From Actinomycetota bacterium (GTDB lineage: Bacteria; Actinomycetota; Acidimicrobiia; Acidimicrobiales; Ilumatobacteraceae), in the NCBI GenBank assembly GCA_016870865.1, contig VGAC01000008.1, positions 1 to 64,000 on the forward strand: a stretch of 64,000 nucleotides of DNA, in the 5' to 3' direction. Below, piece by piece: positions 1-8,881 of this stretch. Below the pieces are notes generated by a model that saw nothing but the letters and a program-made list of their open reading frames with translations, did not search any database and was not told the origin of the DNA. A program made the translations under genes and the position numbers. The stretch's first letter is position 1. Each line of letters starts with the position of its first letter.

Positions 1-1996
1 CCGCAACTTCTGCCGGTGGTGCGGTGTAAACCTTCGTGTCGGTCACCGTGACACCGGGCTTCGCTGCTGCGTAAACGTTCGCGACAGTGGTTGTTGTTGC
101 AACCGTCGTGGTTGTTGCGGCAGCAGTAGTGGTGGGTGCCGCCGTAGTTGTGGTTGTTGTTTCCACAGTGACGACCAGGGGTACGAAATTCGGCGACAAT
201 GTGTTTCTTGCGGCCCACCCAGTCGGGTATCCGGCCATGATGTCGCCCGTGACCGCATATTGAATGTGGTACGACCCGTCGGCGATGAAGTTTTCATCGA
301 CCGGGGTCGATGGAACTCCATTTGTGTAGGACTGTTTGGTCATCTTGTCGACCGTGATGGTGAAGCTGTTGTTCGTCACGGTGGGCAGGCTGCTACCGGT
401 CAGCCTGACTGCCGTGTAGTCGGTGTACGACGCGCCGAATCGCGGTACCGATAGGTCGAATGACGTTGGTGCGATCCTCACGTAGACACTGTTCAGTGCC
501 GATGCGGGCAGGTCCGAAAAGGTAACTTCGACCTTCCCCCCCTTTAAGACTGCGGCGGCCTTGAATCCGGTAGCGAGCGTCTGTTGCGATCCCGATGACC
601 CACCACTACTGCCCCCACTGCTTCCGCCGCCACTGCTGCTCTGTTGTATGCGACCCGTCTTGATTACAACGGGAAGAGCCGAGTCAGTGGTGTCATTCTG
701 GGCCAACTGGCCTTTGGTGTTGCTTCCCCAGCACCACCTTAAAAAACAGGTGAAGCCGGTTGGCGACGACTTTGATACGGCGATTACTGGGTTACTGTGG
801 TTATCCCCCGGGTCAAAACTCGCGGCCGGATTCGCGGGAATTGCAACCGGCTTGGTTTCGCGGGGGTTGCTCGAGCCAGCAATCTTGCCACCGTTTTCGC
901 CCCAGCAATGGAGGAAGCGGGTGCTCGCACCGGTGTAGGTCCACGCGCACATGGTCTTGCCGCCGCCGCCGAGATAGCGGCCGGCGCTTGTCGAGGCGCC
1001 TTGGGTGTAGCTGTTCTCGAACGTTCCGTTTGCTGCAACCAATGTTGGCACGGTCTTGTCAACGAGCGTGCCGTCACCAACCTGGCCTTCGTCGTTGCGA
1101 CCCCAGCAGTACATGTTGCCGTATCCGCTGTTGCCCGCAATACATGTCGAGTGGGCGGTGCTGGCGAGAGACGATGCTTGTTGAGCCTCGCTTGCGCCCG
1201 CTGCGGCGCTGATGTTGGTGATCACCGGAGTCAGACTGCGCGCAGTCGAGCCATTGCCGAGTTGGCCGTACGTGTTATCGCCCCAGCAATACACCGTTCG
1301 CGGTGACATGTTGAAGTGAGTTGCACAAGTGTGGGATTGGCCCAGAGTTACCGCGTTACCAACATTGCCCGAGGCGAATACGCCGTCGGGCTTGACTGGA
1401 AGCGAGCGATCGGTGGTGCTGCCATCGCCAAGCTGCCCAGTCGTGTTGCGTCCCCAGCAGTACAGCTGGCCTGATTTGACGGCGCACGTGTGGTCGTAAC
1501 CCGCGAAGACTTGGTCGACGCCTGTGTTGGTGAAACCCTCTGCGGAGTTGTCGGCCACTCGCGTCGGAACGTTCTTTCCGCTCGTGGTGCCATCGCCCAG
1601 CTGGCCGTAATCATTGGCACCCCAGCAGTAGACGGCGCTGGGCGCAGAAGCGTTGGGCGCGGTGATGAAACATGAATGCCTCTCGCCGACCGTCGTGTAG
1701 AAAACGTTGGCGAAGAGCATGCCATTGTTGGCCTCACGGATTTGTTTGCCGTAGGGGAGGTCGGTGTATGCACCCGACCCCAATTGCCCGTAGCCGTTCC
1801 CACCTGCGCAGTGGTAGCCGCTCATCGAAACGAAACAAATGTGTTCGGCGCCGGCGTAAATGTTGTTCGCGCGGAACACGTTTTCAATGACGACGCTTGA
1901 TGTCGTCGCCGACGCAACGTTGGACGGGCTCGACGGGCTGATGATGCCGAGAAGTATCACGGCGAGAACAATCATTGATTTGGGTTTGAGCTTCAT
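1..1996 (-). CDS. Secreted RCC1-repeat protein (C-terminus beyond window)
   Basis: The frame runs from ATG at 1996 to the window edge without a stop (664 codons seen). Residues 1-30 are a signal peptide (MKLKPKS, then a hydrophobic core, ending SNVASA). About seven RCC1-type repeats follow, each with a CWG-x-N-x-x-GQLG-type motif. Each repeat also carries an upstream Cys (as in DHTCAV, SHTCAT), giving one Cys pair per blade. After the propeller come a Gly/Ser linker, a beta-rich region of about 150 residues, and a Thr/Ala-rich stretch near the edge. RCC1 repeats form seven-bladed propellers that mediate protein interaction; the ligand here is unknown. A related protein lies at 39373-41961. 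The start fits a leaderless transcript. Confidence 0.85.
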   Translation of the reverse strand, partial: MKLKPKSMIVLAVILLGIISPSSPSNVASATTSSVVIENVFRANNIYAGAEHICFVSMSGYHCAGGNGYGQLGSGAYTDLPYGKQIREANNGMLFANVFYTTVGERHSCFITAPNASAPSAVYCWGANDYGQLGDGTTSGKNVPTRVADNSAEGFTNTGVDQVFAGYDHTCAVKSGQLYCWGRNTTGQLGDGSTTDRSLPVKPDGVFASGNVGNAVTLGQSHTCATHFNMSPRTVYCWGDNTYGQLGNGSTARSLTPVITNISAAAGASEAQQASSLASTAHSTCIAGNSGYGNMYCWGRNDEGQVGDGTLVDKTVPTLVAANGTFENSYTQGASTSAGRYLGGGGKTMCAWTYTGASTRFLHCWGENGGKIAGSSNPRETKPVAIPANPAASFDPGDNHSNPVIAVSKSSPTGFTCFLRWCWGSNTKGQLAQNDTTDSALPVVIKTGRIQQSSSGGGSSGGSSGGSSGSQQTLATGFKAAAVLKGGKVEVTFSDLPASALNSVYVRIAPTSFDLSVPRFGASYTDYTAVRLTGSSLPTVTNNSFTITVDKMTKQSYTNGVPSTPVDENFIADGSYHIQYAVTGDIMAGYPTGWAARNTLSPNFVPLVVTVETTTTTTAAPTTTAAATTTTVATTTTVANVYAAAKPGVTVTDTKVYTAPPAEVA

Positions 1997-2002
1997 GAGT
2001 TT

Positions 2003-2008
2003 AATGTA
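2003..2008 (-). promoter_or_regulatory. -10 element of RCC1 gene, leaderless type
   Basis: TACATT on the minus strand, 6 nt before the ATG at 1996. It matches the TAnnnT pattern seen before many starts in this window. Confidence 0.5.
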
Positions 2009-2039
2009 CCATATGTCTGATAACCTATAAACTTATGGT
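2008..2039. promoter_or_regulatory. Imperfect 32-bp inverted repeat, possible TetR operator
   Basis: ACCATA at 2008-2013 is mirrored by TATGGT at 2034-2039, with further partial matches inside (9 of 16 positions per half by eye). It sits in an AT-rich gap between the divergent RCC1 and TetR genes and touches the RCC1 -10 element. TetR regulators often bind such sites in their own divergent promoter. The assignment is inferred. Confidence 0.35.
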
Positions 2040-2072
2040 CTTATAAATGTGCGGCGCACGAGGTGCAGACTG

Positions 2073-2684
2073 ATGGTGATGTTGACAAGTGCAAATGATC
2101 CGGTGCGGGAGCGGATTGTGGCTGCGTCGCTGCGGGCGATTGGTGAGTCGGGGACGGCGGGCCTGCGGGTGGTGGCGGTGGCCCATGAGGCCGGGGTGTC
2201 GCAGGGGATGATTCGGTATTACTTCGGGGATCGGCAGGGCTTGGTTGATGAGGCGTTGGCCCGCCGCTTTGGTGAGCGGTTCGGCCAGTTCATGGGAGTA
2301 TTCGCCGAGCGGACGAAGGAATGTTCGACGCCTGCCGAGTTCCGTTCGGTGATCCAGGGGGTGCTGGAAGCGGTGTTCGTGCCCGAGCGTGCGTCGATGC
2401 GTTTGGAACGCAACAGCGACCTGGGCGAGGCAGTTGCGCGGCCGGCGCTGGCAGCAAAGATTGCAGCCGAGCGCGACAAGTCGCTGGGTGAGTTGCGCGA
2501 CATTGTTTCCGACGCGCAGGCGCGAGGGTTGATGCGTGCCGATCTCGACCCGACGGCGGTGGCGGGCCTGCACTTGGCCATGGTGCACGGGTGTTCGATG
2601 TTCGAATTGGGTGCGAGTTCCGTTGGCGTTGAAGTCTTGCGTCAGGTGTACATGGACGCACTTTTTGCGTTGATTTTTGATTGA
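2073..2684 (+). CDS. TetR/AcrR family transcriptional regulator
   Basis: A 203-residue protein with an N-terminal TetR helix-turn-helix: RERIVAASLRAIGESG, then AGVSQGMIRYYFGDRQGL as the recognition region, followed by a helical ligand-binding domain. The ATG at 2073 is preferred over the GTG at 2049 because GAGGTG lies 7 nt upstream. A TATAAA sequence at 2042-2047 may be the -10 element, giving a short 5' UTR. It diverges from the RCC1 gene across a candidate operator and lies upstream of the NAD genes. The effector is unknown; the target could be the RCC1 gene, itself, or distant genes. Confidence 0.85.
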   Translation: MVMLTSANDPVRERIVAASLRAIGESGTAGLRVVAVAHEAGVSQGMIRYYFGDRQGLVDEALARRFGERFGQFMGVFAERTKECSTPAEFRSVIQGVLEAVFVPERASMRLERNSDLGEAVARPALAAKIAAERDKSLGELRDIVSDAQARGLMRADLDPTAVAGLHLAMVHGCSMFELGASSVGVEVLRQVYMDALFALIFD

Positions 2685-2717
2685 CGACATTTCAGTGTGT
2701 CGTGCACACATGGGAGC

Positions 2718-3191
2718 ATGACAGAAAAACAGACATCACATCCCGTTACACCCGCTGATCTTGCCACGATGGTGGAGGCACGAATCGATGACTCGCTTGG
2801 CGTGACTGCCAAGCCTTTCGACCTCGACCGTGCGCGTTTGTACGGCGTGAACTTCCGCGGTGACGACCTTCAGCTGTCCTTCGTGCTGGAGCATGGCGAC
2901 ATTTATCAGCTGCTCGAAGTTCCGGAGTCGGCATGTGCCCGGATGTTCGATGCGGCCGCGCTGGTGACGTGCGGCTGGGCGGCGCCCATTGCGCCGGGAA
3001 CGGGTGAGCCGGATGGTGCGCCGAGTGAACACCCACAGCGCCGGCGAGTACGGCTGGTCGTGGTGGTGGGCGATGCGGGGGTGGCATCGGTTCTGCGCTT
3101 TGCGGATGACGCGGCGTCGCCGATTCTCGACGCGGGTGAGGCCAAGGGCCCACTGGCCGATGCAGTGGCGGGGTATTGGACGGCTGATTGA
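2718..3191 (+). CDS. Hypothetical protein
   Basis: A 157-residue protein starting MTEKQTSH that I do not recognise. It has no signal peptide or membrane segment. It looks like one soluble alpha/beta domain: an acidic N-terminal half, a Pro/Arg-rich linker (EHPQRRR) around residue 110, and a hydrophobic strand [10 protein letters not shown] after it. GTG at 2697 is an alternative start; neither start has a convincing ribosome binding site. It lies between tetR and nadA on the same strand, and its stop abuts the nadA promoter region. Codon use matches the neighbours, so I take it as real. Confidence 0.6.
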   Translation: MTEKQTSHPVTPADLATMVEARIDDSLGVTAKPFDLDRARLYGVNFRGDDLQLSFVLEHGDIYQLLEVPESACARMFDAAALVTCGWAAPIAPGTGEPDGAPSEHPQRRRVRLVVVVGDAGVASVLRFADDAASPILDAGEAKGPLADAVAGYWTAD

Positions 3192-3195
3192 GCCG

Positions 3196-3201
3196 TAGCC
3201 T
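3196..3201 (+). promoter_or_regulatory. -10 element of nadA, leaderless type
   Basis: TAGCCT, 7 nt before GTG 3209. The identical hexamer precedes leuB, greA and mca at similar spacing. It supports 3209 rather than TTG 3188 as the nadA start. Confidence 0.5.
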
Positions 3202-3208
3202 TGACGGC

Positions 3209-4198
3209 GTGACGGCCGTTCAAGGCGCTTTCGATGTTGCGGCATGGGCCGACGAGATTCGGGCATTAGCTACCCAACGCGATGCGGTGATTCTCGCCCA
3301 CAACTACCAGGTGCCCGAGATACAGGACGTGGCCCACCACGTGGGTGACTCACTCGCGTTGTCGCGCATCGCCGCCAAGGCCGATGCCTCGACCATCATC
3401 TTCTGCGGCGTTCATTTCATGGCCGAGACGGCGAAGATCCTGGCCTACGACAAGACGGTATTGATTCCCGACGAAAAGGCTGGTTGTTCGCTGGCCGAAA
3501 CCATCAACGGCGAACAGTTGCGCGCTTGGAAGGCGCAGCATCCCGGGGCCGTCGTAGTGAGCTACGTGAACACCACGGCCGAGGTGAAAGCCGAAACCGA
3601 CATCTGCTGCACGTCGTCGAATGCTGTTGAAGTGGTGGCCTCGATTCCGGCCGACCGCGAGATTCTCTTCTGTCCTGACCAGTTCCTGGGCGCACACGTT
3701 CAGCGCACGCTGGGTCGCGAGAACATGCACATTTGGATGGGCGAGTGTCACGTGCATGCGGGTATCAACGGCGCCGAATTGCGGCGGCGTGTGGAAGAAG
3801 AGCCGGATGCCGAGCTGTTCATTCACCCCGAGTGCGGTTGTGCGACGAGTGCGTTGTATCTCGTCGAGTCGGGTGTCGTGCCGAAAGAGCGGACGCGCAT
3901 TTTGTCGACCGGGGGCATGGGTGACGCGGCGGTGACAACCAAGGCGAAGAAAGTGTTGATCGCCACCGAGACGGGAATCATTCACCAGCTGCAGAAGTCG
4001 AACCCGCTGGTGATATTCGAACCCGTGAACCGTGCCGCGGTGTGCAAGTACATGAAGATGATCACGCCCGAGAAGTTGTCGGCATGTCTGAAGACCGGAC
4101 GCGACGAAGTGACGGTTCCGCGCGAGATCGCCGATCGGGCGCGGCAGTCGGTCGAGCGGATGATCGCACTCGGCACACCCTCGAAAACGGGGGAGTAG
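3209..4198 (+). CDS. nadA: Quinolinate synthase NadA
   Basis: This cytoplasmic [4Fe-4S] enzyme condenses iminoaspartate with dihydroxyacetone phosphate to make quinolinate, the second step of de novo NAD synthesis. The 329-residue protein carries [11 protein letters not shown] near its start. The expected cluster ligands are C93 (AGCSLAE), C180 ([10 protein letters not shown]) and C279 (VCKYMKMIT), with spacing close to known NadA proteins. Length is normal for the compact NadA type. GTG 3209 is chosen because a TAGCCT -10 lies 7 nt upstream; TTG 3188, overlapping the previous stop, is the alternative. nadB follows directly after the TAG stop. Confidence 0.95.
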   Translation: MTAVQGAFDVAAWADEIRALATQRDAVILAHNYQVPEIQDVAHHVGDSLALSRIAAKADASTIIFCGVHFMAETAKILAYDKTVLIPDEKAGCSLAETINGEQLRAWKAQHPGAVVVSYVNTTAEVKAETDICCTSSNAVEVVASIPADREILFCPDQFLGAHVQRTLGRENMHIWMGECHVHAGINGAELRRRVEEEPDAELFIHPECGCATSALYLVESGVVPKERTRILSTGGMGDAAVTTKAKKVLIATETGIIHQLQKSNPLVIFEPVNRAAVCKYMKMITPEKLSACLKTGRDEVTVPREIADRARQSVERMIALGTPSKTGE

Positions 4199-5848
4199 GT
4201 GCACAGCGCACCCTTCGGCGTTGCGTTTCCCACGCAACTCGCGGCGCCCGCACCAACCTGGGAGCGCGACATCGACGTGGTGGTGCTGGGAAGCGGTGCC
4301 GCGGGCTTGGCCGCCGCATTGGCGATGCGTCCCGTGCGCGAAGTGGTGCTGGTCACGAAGGGTGAACTGGCCGCGGGTAGCACGCAATGGGCGCAGGGTG
4401 GTTTGGCCGCGGTGCTCGACCCGAAGGATTCGCTCGAGGCGCATGTTGCCGACACGCTGGCGGCCGGTGCGGGTCTCTGCGACGAGGCGAACGTGCGCAC
4501 GCTGGTGGCCGAGGCGCCGACCGCGATTCGCTATCTCATGAAGTTGGGTGCGGCGTTCGACCCGGGTGTGGATGGCGCCCCGGCTTTGACGCGCGAGGGC
4601 GGCCACTCGCACAGTCGCATCGTGCACGCCGGTGGCGACCAGTCAGGTGCCGAAGTGCAGCGCACGCTCGACCAGTCGGCGATGAACGCGGGTGTGCAGG
4701 TGATGGAGCACACGTTTGCTCTCGACCTGTTGGTCGGTTTCGACCGCAACGGTGTACGTCGAGCGGTGGGCGTGCGTGTCGCGCGACTGAACCCCGATGG
4801 TTCGGTTCTCGATGTGGGTCACATCACCGCGCGGGCCGTCGTTGTTGCGACGGGTGGTCTGGGACAGGTCTTCGCATCGACGTCGAACCCGCCCGCAGTG
4901 ACGGGTGACGGTCTGGCATTGGCGCTGCGTGCCGGTGTGGAAGTGGCCGACATGGAGTTCATTCAGTTCCACCCGACGGTGTTGTGGCAGGGTGCCGATG
5001 CCAAGGGGCAACTTGCCTTGATCAGCGAAGCCGTGCGCGGTGAGGGCGCCTCGTTGATCGATGGTTCCGGAGCGCGGGTGATGGAAGGTGTGCACCCCTT
5101 GGGAGATCTCGCGCCGCGCGACGTCGTGGCGGCGGCGATTTCGCGCCGCATGGCCGGGGCACCGGGAGGCGTCGACGACCACGTGTTTCTCGATGCCACG
5201 GCGATGGGCGAAGAGTTCGAGCGCCGCTTTCCTTCGATCACCGCATCGTGCAGGCACTTCGGTATCGAACCGTCGCGGGACCTCATTCCTGTCGCCCCGG
5301 CCGCCCACTATTTCTGTGGCGGCATCACTGCTGGTCTGAACGGGATGACGTCTCTCCCCGGGTTCTTCGCGGTGGGTGAAGTTGCCTGCACGGGTGTGCA
5401 CGGAGCAAACCGCCTCGCCTCGAATTCACTGACCGAAGGAGTCGTGGCGGGAACACGCGTTGGACGCGAACTGAGTTGGTTGTTGCCCGAGAAGTGTCCG
5501 CCCGTCGAGGTGGTTGGTGGTGCGCTTCTCGATCCGCAGGATCGTCGCGTGTTGCGCGAGACGATGAGCCGCAACGTTGGCGTGCTGCGGCGTCCCGAAG
5601 GGCTGGCCGTGGCACGCGAAATCGTCGACGATCTGGCATTTGGGGCAAACGTCAAAGTTCAGCCGTCACTCGAGGCATTCGAGGCGACAAATCTGCTGAC
5701 CGTCGCTGCGGCCGTCATCGGGTCGGCCGAACTGCGCAGCGAAAGTCGCGGGTGTCACCGACGCGTCGACCATCCCGAACCGCGCGACGAATGGGTTCGC
5801 CACATCACGGTGCAGTGCGAAGATGGCGTGATGAGGTTTTCATCGTGA
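4199..5848 (+). CDS. nadB: L-aspartate oxidase NadB
   Basis: This FAD enzyme oxidises L-aspartate to iminoaspartate, the substrate of NadA. The 549-residue protein has the N-terminal dinucleotide fold VVVLGSGAAGLAAAL, the flavoprotein motif STQWAQGGLAAVL, HSHSRIVHAGGDQSG, the FAD-binding segment GGITAGLNGMTSLPGFFAVG, and GVHGANRLASNSLTEGVV, followed by a shortened helical C-terminal domain. GTG at 4199 starts on the base after the nadA stop, so translation is probably coupled. The stop overlaps the nadC start by 3 nt (GTGA). All key regions of the succinate dehydrogenase/fumarate reductase flavoprotein family are present. Confidence 0.95.
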   Translation: MHSAPFGVAFPTQLAAPAPTWERDIDVVVLGSGAAGLAAALAMRPVREVVLVTKGELAAGSTQWAQGGLAAVLDPKDSLEAHVADTLAAGAGLCDEANVRTLVAEAPTAIRYLMKLGAAFDPGVDGAPALTREGGHSHSRIVHAGGDQSGAEVQRTLDQSAMNAGVQVMEHTFALDLLVGFDRNGVRRAVGVRVARLNPDGSVLDVGHITARAVVVATGGLGQVFASTSNPPAVTGDGLALALRAGVEVADMEFIQFHPTVLWQGADAKGQLALISEAVRGEGASLIDGSGARVMEGVHPLGDLAPRDVVAAAISRRMAGAPGGVDDHVFLDATAMGEEFERRFPSITASCRHFGIEPSRDLIPVAPAAHYFCGGITAGLNGMTSLPGFFAVGEVACTGVHGANRLASNSLTEGVVAGTRVGRELSWLLPEKCPPVEVVGGALLDPQDRRVLRETMSRNVGVLRRPEGLAVAREIVDDLAFGANVKVQPSLEAFEATNLLTVAAAVIGSAELRSESRGCHRRVDHPEPRDEWVRHITVQCEDGVMRFSS

Positions 5849-6783
5849 CTCCCAGACACGAGCAGCCGTTTTATCCACTGTCGCCACAGATCGACAGTCA
5901 CCTGCACGACGTTGGGCTGTCGCCGACGTACGTCGAGGCGCTGATCCGCAGCGCGATTCTTGAGGACCTGGACGACGGATACGACGTCACCACGCACTCC
6001 ACCGTTCCCGGCGACCACCGCAGCGAAGTGGTGTTCACTGCACGCAAGCCCGGATGCGTGGCGGGCGTGCCGGTCGTTGCGGCCGTGCTGGAGGTTGTTT
6101 GTGGGACGACGAACCTCCTCTACGAGCCACTTGTGCAAGACGGCGATGTCGTGTTGCGCGACGCGGCATTGCTGCGTGCCGAGGCTTCGACGCGCGACCT
6201 GTTGACATCCGAACGCACTGCGCTGAATCTGTTCTGTCACCTCAGTGGTATTGCCACAACCACCCGTGAATGGGCCGATCAACTGTCACGCACCGGTGCG
6301 GTGGTGCGCGATACGCGCAAGACAACACCGGGCTTGCGGAAGTTGGAGAAGTACGCGGTGCGCTGCGGTGGTGGCCAGAACCACCGTATGAGCCTGTCGG
6401 ACGCTGCTCTCGTGAAGGACAACCACATCGCCGCTGCGGGTGGAGTGGCTGCTGCGTTCCGCGCCGTTCGTGAACACGCGCCAAACATCACGGTGGAGAT
6501 CGAAGTCGACACACTCGATCAATTGCGCGAGGCCCTCTCTGCGGGCGCCGACCTTGTTCTCCTCGACAACATGCCGCCCAACGTTTTGCGCGAGGCAGTT
6601 GCAATTTCCCGGCAGCACTCCGCGGCCACCGGCCGAAAGGTGATCCTCGAGGCAAGTGGAGGCCTGACATTGGCCAACGCCGGCGCCGTTGGTGCAACTG
6701 GTGTCGACTACATCTCCGTTGGTGGCCTGACGCACTCGTCGTCGATTCTCGACATCGGCCTCGACTACGTCCGCACCCTGTAA
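5845..6783 (+). CDS. nadC: Nicotinate-nucleotide pyrophosphorylase (carboxylating) NadC
   Basis: This enzyme converts quinolinate and PRPP to nicotinate mononucleotide, CO2 and PPi, closing the nadABC module. The 312-residue protein has the expected motifs RDTRKTTPGLRKLEKYAV, GGGQNHRMSLSDAALVKDNH, VEIEVDTLDQ, LVLLDNMPP, LEASGGL and DYISVGGLTHS. The GTG start at 5845 lies within GTGA overlapping the nadB stop. The frame stays open upstream inside nadB, but those codons are not NadC-like. Confidence 0.95.
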   Translation: MTPRHEQPFYPLSPQIDSHLHDVGLSPTYVEALIRSAILEDLDDGYDVTTHSTVPGDHRSEVVFTARKPGCVAGVPVVAAVLEVVCGTTNLLYEPLVQDGDVVLRDAALLRAEASTRDLLTSERTALNLFCHLSGIATTTREWADQLSRTGAVVRDTRKTTPGLRKLEKYAVRCGGGQNHRMSLSDAALVKDNHIAAAGGVAAAFRAVREHAPNITVEIEVDTLDQLREALSAGADLVLLDNMPPNVLREAVAISRQHSAATGRKVILEASGGLTLANAGAVGATGVDYISVGGLTHSSSILDIGLDYVRTL

Positions 6784-6825
6784 GCGAGCTCCGACACGTC
6801 TCGGATTCAATCGTCCGGGCAGGGT

Positions 6826-6831
6826 TAGTGT
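6826..6831 (+). promoter_or_regulatory. Candidate -10 element before hydrolase cluster
   Basis: TAGTGT lies between nadC and the ATG at 6871. Transcription from it would give a leader of roughly 33 nt containing a strong hairpin and a ribosome binding site. Confidence 0.35.
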
Positions 6832-6838
6832 GCTCGCA

Positions 6839-6856
6839 GGCCCGCGCGGGCGGGCC
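6839..6856 (+). repeat. Perfect 7-bp hairpin in leader of hydrolase cluster
   Basis: GGCCCGC-GCGG-GCGGGCC forms a 7-bp stem with a 4-nt loop. It ends directly before the AAAGGTG ribosome binding site of the gene at 6871. With no T-run after it, it could end nadC transcription or influence access to the binding site. Confidence 0.45.
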
Positions 6857-6870
6857 GAAAGGTGGGGGCC

Positions 6871-8133
6871 ATGAACGATGGAGTTGTGGCGAAGGCGGTT
6901 GCTTTCGCAAATGCCGACGGTGAGTTCCAGTACAACGCAAGGTGGTGGACCGGTTCGATGACGATTCTCGTCGACGGTTCGGGTTGGCGCATCGACGTGA
7001 CGCGCGGAAACCTTGGCGCGGCCTCATCGGCGACGGGCGACGGTCTCTCCGGCTCGGGCAACGACTTCGTGGTGAACGCGAGCACCGAAACCTGGAACCA
7101 GCTTCTGGCTTCGGTTCCACCGTCGGGTTACGTCGACTACATCGCTGCAGCGGCGGTTGGCGGCTTGGTGTTGAGCCCTGCGCACCCTAATGCCGAGCGG
7201 CACCTGGCGACGCGTCGCTTTTGCGAGCTGCTGCGCGCTGCGGTGAACAGTTCGGATCCCGCTCCGAACCCGAGCGGTTACACACGGCCACACGGAACTT
7301 TCGACAAGGCGACCGGCCGATACGTACACCTGAACATCGGTGGTTACGACAACCGTGTCTACTTCGAAGAGGCTGGTTCGGGAGTCGGTCTGTTGTGTCA
7401 GCACACGGCCGGTGCCGACGGACGACAGTTTCGACACTTCTTGGAAGACGAACGCATCACGTCGAAGTATCGCGTGATCGTCTACGACATGCCGTTCCAC
7501 GGCAAGTCGCTTCCGCCAGTGGAAAAGGCATGGTGGGCCGAGCGCTACACGTTGACGCCCGAGAATGCGATGGCCCTGCCGGTGCAATTGGCGCAGGTGT
7601 TGGGCCTCGATAGACCGGTGTTCATCGGCTCGTCGGTCGGCGGAATGCTGGCGCTTGATCTAGCCCGATATCACGCCGACGATTTCCGCGCGGTTCTCGC
7701 ACTCGAGGGCGGGCTGCATGCAGACATTCCCGAAGGTGCATTGGAAGACTCACAAGACATTGACCCCGCGAAACATGCGGCAACGATGATGATGATCATG
7801 TCACCGACGGCGCCTGAGAGCTCGCGGCAGGAAACGAGGTTGCACTATGCGCAAGGGGCGCCTGGCGCATTTCCCGGCGACATCGACTACTACGCAGTGA
7901 CCCACGACCTGCGTGGTCAGGGGCATCTCATCGACACGCGCAAGTGCGCGGTGCATCTGTTGACGGGTGAGTACGACTTTCCGACGATTCCGTGGACGGA
8001 ACTGGCGGGCCGCGAGATTCCGGGGTCGACCATGCAGATCATGAAGGGTCTCGGACACTTTCCGATGTCGGAGGATCATGAGGGGCTGATGAGGTACGTG
8101 CTCCCTCTTCTCGACGAAATCGCGGCCAAGTGA
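6871..8133 (+). CDS. Alpha/beta hydrolase with extra N-terminal domain
   Basis: A 420-residue protein in two parts. Residues 1-125 are an N-terminal domain (QYNARWWTGSMTILVDG, WNQLLASVPP) that looks SCP2-like but is not firmly assigned. Residues 150-420 are an alpha/beta hydrolase with nucleophile S255 in GSSVGG, YDMPFHGKS before it, an acid probably in GEYDFPTIPW, and H401 in GLGHFPMSE. ATG 6871 is preferred over GTG 6862 because GAAAGGTG lies 6 nt upstream. Its stop overlaps the next start by 1 nt. Substrate unknown; the neighbours suggest breakdown of an ester, lactone or acyl-CoA-linked compound. Confidence 0.8.
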   Translation: MNDGVVAKAVAFANADGEFQYNARWWTGSMTILVDGSGWRIDVTRGNLGAASSATGDGLSGSGNDFVVNASTETWNQLLASVPPSGYVDYIAAAAVGGLVLSPAHPNAERHLATRRFCELLRAAVNSSDPAPNPSGYTRPHGTFDKATGRYVHLNIGGYDNRVYFEEAGSGVGLLCQHTAGADGRQFRHFLEDERITSKYRVIVYDMPFHGKSLPPVEKAWWAERYTLTPENAMALPVQLAQVLGLDRPVFIGSSVGGMLALDLARYHADDFRAVLALEGGLHADIPEGALEDSQDIDPAKHAATMMMIMSPTAPESSRQETRLHYAQGAPGAFPGDIDYYAVTHDLRGQGHLIDTRKCAVHLLTGEYDFPTIPWTELAGREIPGSTMQIMKGLGHFPMSEDHEGLMRYVLPLLDEIAAK

Positions 8134-8879
8134 TGGCATCACTGCACGGGTGTGTGGCAATTGTGACCGGCGCCTCGTCGGGAATCGGTGAGGCGACGGC
8201 GCGTGACCTGGCCGGACGCGGTGCGATCGTGGTGGCGGCTGCGCGCCGTGCCGACCGTCTGGCAAGCCTTGCCTCGATGGTCGCTAATGTGTACGCCTCT
8301 CAATGCGACGTCACCGACGTTTCCTCGGTGCAGCACATGGTCGACGGAACTGTTGCACGCTTCGGGCGCATCGACGTCCTGGTGAACAATGCCGGCATCG
8401 GTCTCACCGGCCCCGCCGTGCAAGTCGACCTCGACGACTGGCGTCAGATGGTTGATGTCAACGTGATGGGCGTGTTGAACTGCACGCACATTGCCCTGAA
8501 ACATCTCATCGATGCCGCGGCCGGTCCGAGAGGAGTGGCCGACATCGTGAACATCAGCTCGGTCGCGGGCCGCAAAGCCTTGCCGGGGAGTTCCGTCTAT
8601 GCGGCAACGAAATTCGCGGTGAACGCTTTCAGCGACGGGCTGCGGCAGGAACTGGCGGCGAAGCATGTGCGAGTGTCGATTGTCGCGCCGGGCTTCACCA
8701 AGTCCGAGTTCATCGAGCACATTCGCCCGGACCTGCTGGCCAAGATCCGCGCAAGTCTCGAGGCGATGCCGGCGATGACCTCGGAGGAAATTGCCGAAAC
8801 CGTCACCTTCTGTGTGACGCGGCCGGCGGGCGTATCGGTGAGCGACCTGTTGGTGCGGCCAACCGAACAGGAGCGCTGA
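8133..8879 (+). CDS. Short-chain dehydrogenase/reductase (SDR)
   Basis: A 248-residue classical SDR that oxidises or reduces an alcohol/ketone with NAD(P). It has the cofactor motif TGASSGIG (residues 12-19), NNAG near residue 86, catalytic Ser in NISSVAG (142-143) and YAATK giving Y156 and K160. RR after the second strand (AAARRADR) points towards NADP(H). ATG 8133 overlaps the upstream stop as TGATG, so it is co-translated with the hydrolase. Substrate unknown. Confidence 0.85.
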   Translation: MASLHGCVAIVTGASSGIGEATARDLAGRGAIVVAAARRADRLASLASMVANVYASQCDVTDVSSVQHMVDGTVARFGRIDVLVNNAGIGLTGPAVQVDLDDWRQMVDVNVMGVLNCTHIALKHLIDAAAGPRGVADIVNISSVAGRKALPGSSVYAATKFAVNAFSDGLRQELAAKHVRVSIVAPGFTKSEFIEHIRPDLLAKIRASLEAMPAMTSEEIAETVTFCVTRPAGVSVSDLLVRPTEQER

Positions 8880-8881
8880 CA

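Noticed and set aside
541-960. Possible frameshift in the first RCC1 gene
   Set aside because: Codon-by-codon reading of this stretch on the minus strand showed no stop, and repeats continue in one frame.
5476-5844. Upstream extension of nadC inside nadB
   Set aside because: Arg-rich and unlike NadC; the GTGA overlap at 5845 gives a normal NadC length.
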